Source: Microbacterium testaceum
GTDB taxonomy: Bacteria > Actinomycetota > Actinomycetes > Actinomycetales > Microbacteriaceae
Assembly (NCBI RefSeq): GCF_029761935.1
Contig: NZ_CP121699.1
Coordinates: forward strand, 2,728,001-2,792,000
Direction of reading: 5' to 3'
Length of the DNA stretch: 64,000 bases
In this document: piece after piece, positions 59,966 through 64,000 of the stretch
How positions within the stretch are numbered: the stretch's first letter is position 1
Layout of the letters: each line of letters opens with the position of its first letter
Program-made: the position numbers and the translations under genes
Notes under the pieces: generated by a model
What the model saw: the letters and a program-made list of their open reading frames with translations, nothing else
Told to the model about the DNA's origin: nothing
Database searches by the model: none

Positions 59966-62900
59966 ATGCGTTCTCCGCATACCCGTTTCCTTTCCGTAAC
60001 GCTGTCGACGATGCTCGTCGCCGGCACGGTCCCGATCCTCGCCGTCCCGGCCGCGCACGCCGCGCCCGGACCGGCCGAGATCGTGGTCACCGAGATCCTC
60101 GCCGACAACACCGGTGCCGATGACTTCGAATACGTCGAGATTCACAACGTCTCGAACGCGCCCGTCGACCTGGCGGCATCCGGGATCTCCTTCGCGTACT
60201 CGTACGCCGATTCGGCCGACCGCTCGCGCGACATCTCCCTCACCGCCGAGCCGCTCACGCTCGCGAAGGGCGAGACGGCGCTGCTGTGGGTGAGCTACGC
60301 CTCGGGTGCTGTCGACACCTCCGCTCGGACGGTCGAGGAGTTCCGCGCGCGTCACGGCGTCGACGAGGGCGTGCAGGTGGCCCGTCTCACCGGTCAAGCC
60401 GGGCTCGCGAACGGGGGCAACCGCGGGATCCGCGTCCTCGACCACGGCGAGCTCTCGTCATGGTCGCACGCCCCGACGGGGGCGTTCGGCGTCGACCTCG
60501 CCGCGCACTTCCGGCTGCCGTCGGACCCCGCCGCGCAGCGGATGGACGTGCTCGCCGTGAACGCGGCTCCCTCGCCCGGGACAGTGCTGCCCGAGGCCGT
60601 CACGCGCCCCGGGGGTGATCCGTCGCCCGAGCCGAGCCCCGAGCCGACCTCGCCCGGCGAGACGCTTCCCGCGGGGGCGCCCCTGCAGGTGACCGAGTTG
60701 CTCCCCGACTCCGCGAACGTAGGCGGGTCCGATGGCTACGAGTTCGTCGAGGTCTTCAACGCCACCGACGCCCCCATCGACTTCTCCGACTACGCGATCG
60801 ACTACCTCTACCCGGTCGAGGGCACGGTCAGCCGGTGGCCGGCCGTTCCCTCCGACGTCGTCATCCCGGGGCGCGGGTCCCTCGTGTTCTGGATCAAGAA
60901 CGGCGCGAACGACGCCTTGACCGCGGCCGACTTCAACCGCCAGTTCGGCACCGACCTGGTCGCCGGGCGGTCCCTGGTCGAGATCTCGTCTGCGGGAATG
61001 GCGAACAGCAGTCCTCGCGGCATCCAGGTGTCCACCAACACCGGCCACCCGGTCAGCGCCGCCTTCTACAACCTCGACGGGCGCGACGACACCCAGGCCG
61101 ACAAGGGGATCCGCTACGCGGCGACCGAAGACGCGACCCGGCAGCGCCTCGTCGATCTGGCCCCGGCCACCCCCGGTACCGTCCAGCCCGATCAGGTGGG
61201 TTCGGCCCCCGTCGCCACCCCCGTCGACACGACGGCGCCCACGATCACCGATCGAACGGCGGCGCAGATCGCCCCCGGCGACGACTTCGTCATCGACCTC
61301 GCTATCAGCGACGACCACGAGGTCCGCACGGCGACGCTCGAACTGCGCAACGACGTCGACACCACCGCACTGCGGGTGAACCTCACCGACGCGGGCGACG
61401 GCGTCTTCCGGCACACGGTGAAGGCCGTCGACCTCACCGGAAAGCACTGGTACGCCTATACGGTCACGGCGACCGACGGCACGAACGCCCAGACCTCGAC
61501 GGAGCGCCGCGTCGACGTCGCCGGCACCTCCGACGACCCCGTGCGCCTCAATGTGGACGACGGTCGCTTCGCCAGCGGAACGACCGAGATCGTGGCATCC
61601 GGGAACGCGTATCCGAGTCCGCTGAGTCTGAGCATCGACGGGGCGACGGTCGCGACGACACCCAGCCTCGAGGGGCGACCCACTTTCGTCTTCGAGGCGA
61701 CGAACGTCAACTACTACTTCAAGAACGGCGTGCGCATCGCGGACGACGTGCTGACGATCTTCGACAAGGGCACCGAAGGGTGGGAGACCATCTCGACCCC
61801 CGTGCCGCTGAGCTACCTGTCGGAGGCCGACGACCTCACCGTGAGCGTGTGGGCCGGAACGAAGAAGGCCCCCGAGATCGACCCCGACGAGAACAACGAC
61901 GACTTCGAGATCCGGGGGCTGCGTCTCGTGCTCCCCGACGGTCGAACCCTGACCCCGGCGGGTTACGACGACCCGGCCGCGGTGCTGAGGATGGGCGACA
62001 GCGCCGGGAAGCTCGACTTCTTCGACGCACGCTTCGCGATCCCCGACGACGCGTACTCGGCGGTGTCGCACACCTGGGACACCACCTCCCGCGCTGACGG
62101 CGACGTGGTCGTCTCGGCCACCGACGGCGACGAGACGGTCACGCGCACCGTGCGCGTCGACAACACCGCGCCCGTGGTGACCTCGCGCATCGTCGACGGC
62201 ACCGCCTACCGCGGCCCGATCGACATCGACGCGCAGATCGTCGACGCCGGGTCGGGGGTCGCCTCGACCGTCGCTCGACTCGACGGCCGCGAGATCACCC
62301 TTCCCCTGAAGACGTCGTCGCTCGACCTCGAGGCCGGCGACCACCGGCTCGAGATCGTCGCGACCGACGGAGTCGGCAACACCACCACCTGGTCGGCCGT
62401 CTTCGAAACCTACGCGGAGCAGCCGGCCGCGGGGCTGCTCACTCCCGCCGACGGCGCCGAGGTCTCGGCCGGCGAGGTCACCCTGCAGGCGAAGGTCGAG
62501 GACCCGCAGGGGGACGCGCTCGATGTCGCCTTCCTCGAAGGTCGCCGACTCGATCTGGCCGACGGCGATGTGGCGGTGCGATCGGGCACGGTGGCCGACG
62601 CCGCCTCGGTGGACCGCTCGGAGCCGCAGACGCTGTCGCGCGCTCAGGTCGAGACCTTCGCCGCCGTCGACGGTCTGAGCGACGACGTCTCGAGCACCGA
62701 GGCGTTCCCGTACCAGCTCTTCGAGGTGGGAGTGGATGCCGCGGACGCGGGCGCCGACGTGCGATCGACGTGGTCGGGACGAGCGAACGCCGGGGCGACG
62801 GTCGTGCTGTCGGTGCAGCGTCGCGACGGGTCGGGCTGGGATGAAGTCGACCGACACGTCACCCGGAACGCCGACGAGGCCTTCGAGCTCGACGGAGTCG

Positions 62901-64000
62901 TTCCGGTCGACGAGTACGCGGTCGACGGTGTCGTGCGCATGCTCGTCCAGCACTCCGAGGGTTTCGCGGCACCCGATCAGAGCACGCGCGACACCGCGGT
63001 CACCCCGCACAATGCCGCCGACGTGCCGCGTTCGGACTACGACTTCACCCTCGGGTGGGAGTCGGACACGCAGTACTACAACGAGAACGAGATGGCGGGG
63101 AACCCCTACAAGCACCAGGAGGCCATCCACTCCTACTTCCTCGACCGTCGAGAAGAACTGAACCTGCAGTACGTGTTCCACACCGGCGACATCGTGGACG
63201 ACTACGACGTCATCCCGCAGTGGGACCGGGCGGCGGTGCAGTACGACCGCCTCGACGCGGCGGGTCTGCCGTACGGGGTGCTCGCTGGCAATCACGACGT
63301 CGGCCATGACGTGGGCGACTACACGAACTACGGCCGCTACTTCGGAGAGGACCGTTTCGCCGCCAACCCCTGGTACGGCGGCAGCTACGAGAACAATCGC
63401 GGCCACTACGACCTCGTGTCGGCGGGCGGCATCGACTTCCTCATGCTGTACACCGGGTGGCTACCGGACGATGCGTCGATCGCGTGGATGAACGACGTCT
63501 TGAAGCGCTACCCCGATCGCGTCGCGATCGTGGCGCAGCACGAGTTCATCCTCACCACGGGAGGGCTCGGGGCCATCCCGCAGCGGGTGCTCGACGAGGT
63601 GGTGGCTCCCAATCCGAACGTGCGGATGGTGATGTCGGGGCACTATCACGACGCCTTCCTCCGGACGGATGCCTTCGACGACGATGGAGACGGCGTCGAC
63701 GACCGCACCGTGTATTCGATGCTGTTCGACTACCAGGGCCTGCCCGAGGGAGGGCTCGGGTTCTTGCGCCTGATGCACTTCGACAACGAGGGCGAGCGCA
63801 TGATGGTGCGCACCTATTCGCCGTCGCTCGACCAGTACAACTCCGACGAGCCGAGCCTGCTCGGTCCGGCCGACGACCCGTACGCGCAGCAGGACTTCGA
63901 GCTGACATACGACCAGCTCGGCATCGAGCCGCGTGAGCGCACGCTCGGCACGGACGCGTTCTCGGCCGAGGTGCTCGGCACGAACGAGATCGCCTCGTTC
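59966..64000 (+). CDS. large secreted lamin-tail / metallophosphoesterase protein, 3' partial
   Basis: The frame from ATG 59966 stays open to the last base, giving at least 1345 residues. A signal peptide (MRSPHTRFLSVTLSTMLVAG, then VPAAHAAPG) is followed by two lamin-tail-like domains (IVVTEILADNTGADDFEYVE near 40; LQVTELLPDSANVGGSDGYE near 235), joined by a Pro/Glu/Ser linker. Ig-like and bacterial surface repeats follow (about 430-830). A calcineurin-type phosphoesterase begins near 1035 (WESDTQYYNE), with HTGDIVDDYD (D1075), LAGNHDVGHD near 1107, VAQHEF and MSGHYHDAF near 1225. It should be exported and may act on extracellular nucleotides or phosphodiesters; a C-terminal anchor would lie beyond the window. 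Confidence 0.88.
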   Translation, partial: MRSPHTRFLSVTLSTMLVAGTVPILAVPAAHAAPGPAEIVVTEILADNTGADDFEYVEIHNVSNAPVDLAASGISFAYSYADSADRSRDISLTAEPLTLAKGETALLWVSYASGAVDTSARTVEEFRARHGVDEGVQVARLTGQAGLANGGNRGIRVLDHGELSSWSHAPTGAFGVDLAAHFRLPSDPAAQRMDVLAVNAAPSPGTVLPEAVTRPGGDPSPEPSPEPTSPGETLPAGAPLQVTELLPDSANVGGSDGYEFVEVFNATDAPIDFSDYAIDYLYPVEGTVSRWPAVPSDVVIPGRGSLVFWIKNGANDALTAADFNRQFGTDLVAGRSLVEISSAGMANSSPRGIQVSTNTGHPVSAAFYNLDGRDDTQADKGIRYAATEDATRQRLVDLAPATPGTVQPDQVGSAPVATPVDTTAPTITDRTAAQIAPGDDFVIDLAISDDHEVRTATLELRNDVDTTALRVNLTDAGDGVFRHTVKAVDLTGKHWYAYTVTATDGTNAQTSTERRVDVAGTSDDPVRLNVDDGRFASGTTEIVASGNAYPSPLSLSIDGATVATTPSLEGRPTFVFEATNVNYYFKNGVRIADDVLTIFDKGTEGWETISTPVPLSYLSEADDLTVSVWAGTKKAPEIDPDENNDDFEIRGLRLVLPDGRTLTPAGYDDPAAVLRMGDSAGKLDFFDARFAIPDDAYSAVSHTWDTTSRADGDVVVSATDGDETVTRTVRVDNTAPVVTSRIVDGTAYRGPIDIDAQIVDAGSGVASTVARLDGREITLPLKTSSLDLEAGDHRLEIVATDGVGNTTTWSAVFETYAEQPAAGLLTPADGAEVSAGEVTLQAKVEDPQGDALDVAFLEGRRLDLADGDVAVRSGTVADAASVDRSEPQTLSRAQVETFAAVDGLSDDVSSTEAFPYQLFEVGVDAADAGADVRSTWSGRANAGATVVLSVQRRDGSGWDEVDRHVTRNADEAFELDGVVPVDEYAVDGVVRMLVQHSEGFAAPDQSTRDTAVTPHNAADVPRSDYDFTLGWESDTQYYNENEMAGNPYKHQEAIHSYFLDRREELNLQYVFHTGDIVDDYDVIPQWDRAAVQYDRLDAAGLPYGVLAGNHDVGHDVGDYTNYGRYFGEDRFAANPWYGGSYENNRGHYDLVSAGGIDFLMLYTGWLPDDASIAWMNDVLKRYPDRVAIVAQHEFILTTGGLGAIPQRVLDEVVAPNPNVRMVMSGHYHDAFLRTDAFDDDGDGVDDRTVYSMLFDYQGLPEGGLGFLRLMHFDNEGERMMVRTYSPSLDQYNSDEPSLLGPADDPYAQQDFELTYDQLGIEPRERTLGTDAFSAEVLGTNEIASF

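Noticed and set aside
60458..63406. A 982-codon open frame on the minus strand near the right edge
   Set aside because: It lies opposite the lamin-tail/phosphoesterase gene, whose own frame has a signal peptide and recognisable metal-binding motifs; the antisense product matches nothing and is Arg/Val/Asp-biased.

Overview
The window is a 64 kb piece of a high-GC (roughly 70 percent by eye) Gram-positive genome. Codon use, the single-subunit xylose isomerase, DUF1992 and MpaB-family proteins, many LacI regulators and the dense tail-to-head overlaps (ATGA/GTGA) all point to an actinobacterium. Microbacteriaceae, most likely Microbacterium or a close relative, is my inference. There is no sign of a phage, insertion sequence or CRISPR array. 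Both window edges cut a gene: an FAD/Fe-S oxidoreductase at the left and a very large secreted metallophosphoesterase at the right.

Most of the first two thirds is a carbohydrate island. 5.2-9.9 kb holds a kinase-HAD phosphatase fusion, an FGGY sugar kinase, a LacD-type aldolase and a LacI regulator. 13.4-20.9 kb holds a polyol system: mannitol-type dehydrogenase, ribose/fructose-type ABC transporter with a FrcK-like kinase, a xylulose-reductase-like SDR and an alditol oxidase. Copies of a TGACACCGGTGTCA operator sit on promoters in both blocks and tie them into one putative regulon. 21-32.4 kb carries xylose and arabinose catabolism (ROK regulator, xylA, xylB, LacI regulator, araD-araB-araA), interrupted by glutathione peroxidase, a lipase-like hydrolase and a VapBC pair. 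37.2-43.9 kb is an oligosaccharide unit: GH3 glycosidase, MalFG-type permeases, binding protein and LacI regulator. All these routes feed pentose phosphate and triose pools. The alditol oxidase makes hydrogen peroxide, which katG and the peroxidase in the same window could remove.

Between them, at 10.2-13.4 kb, lies a compact operon of HTH regulator, ImmA/IrrE-type protease, seven-helix membrane protein and membrane-anchored hydrolase, which looks like a proteolysis-controlled signalling unit. The last third is mostly ordinary metabolism: dGTPase, MarR and homocysteine methyltransferase, TetR with an NmrA-like reductase, AsnC regulator with alanine dehydrogenase, a CitAB-type two-component system facing a dicarboxylate symporter and a CitE-like lyase, small membrane proteins, tRNA-Arg(ACG) and L-serine ammonia-lyase.

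Three genome-scale signals cut across the genes. The word GGATGCC/GGCATCC is strongly over-represented, both inside genes and as inverted pairs in terminators. Several genes have a TANNNT box ending about 6 nt before the start codon, the signature of leaderless transcripts. Several intergenic gaps hold long near-perfect hairpins, and two G-quadruplex-like runs flank the ABC binding-protein gene.
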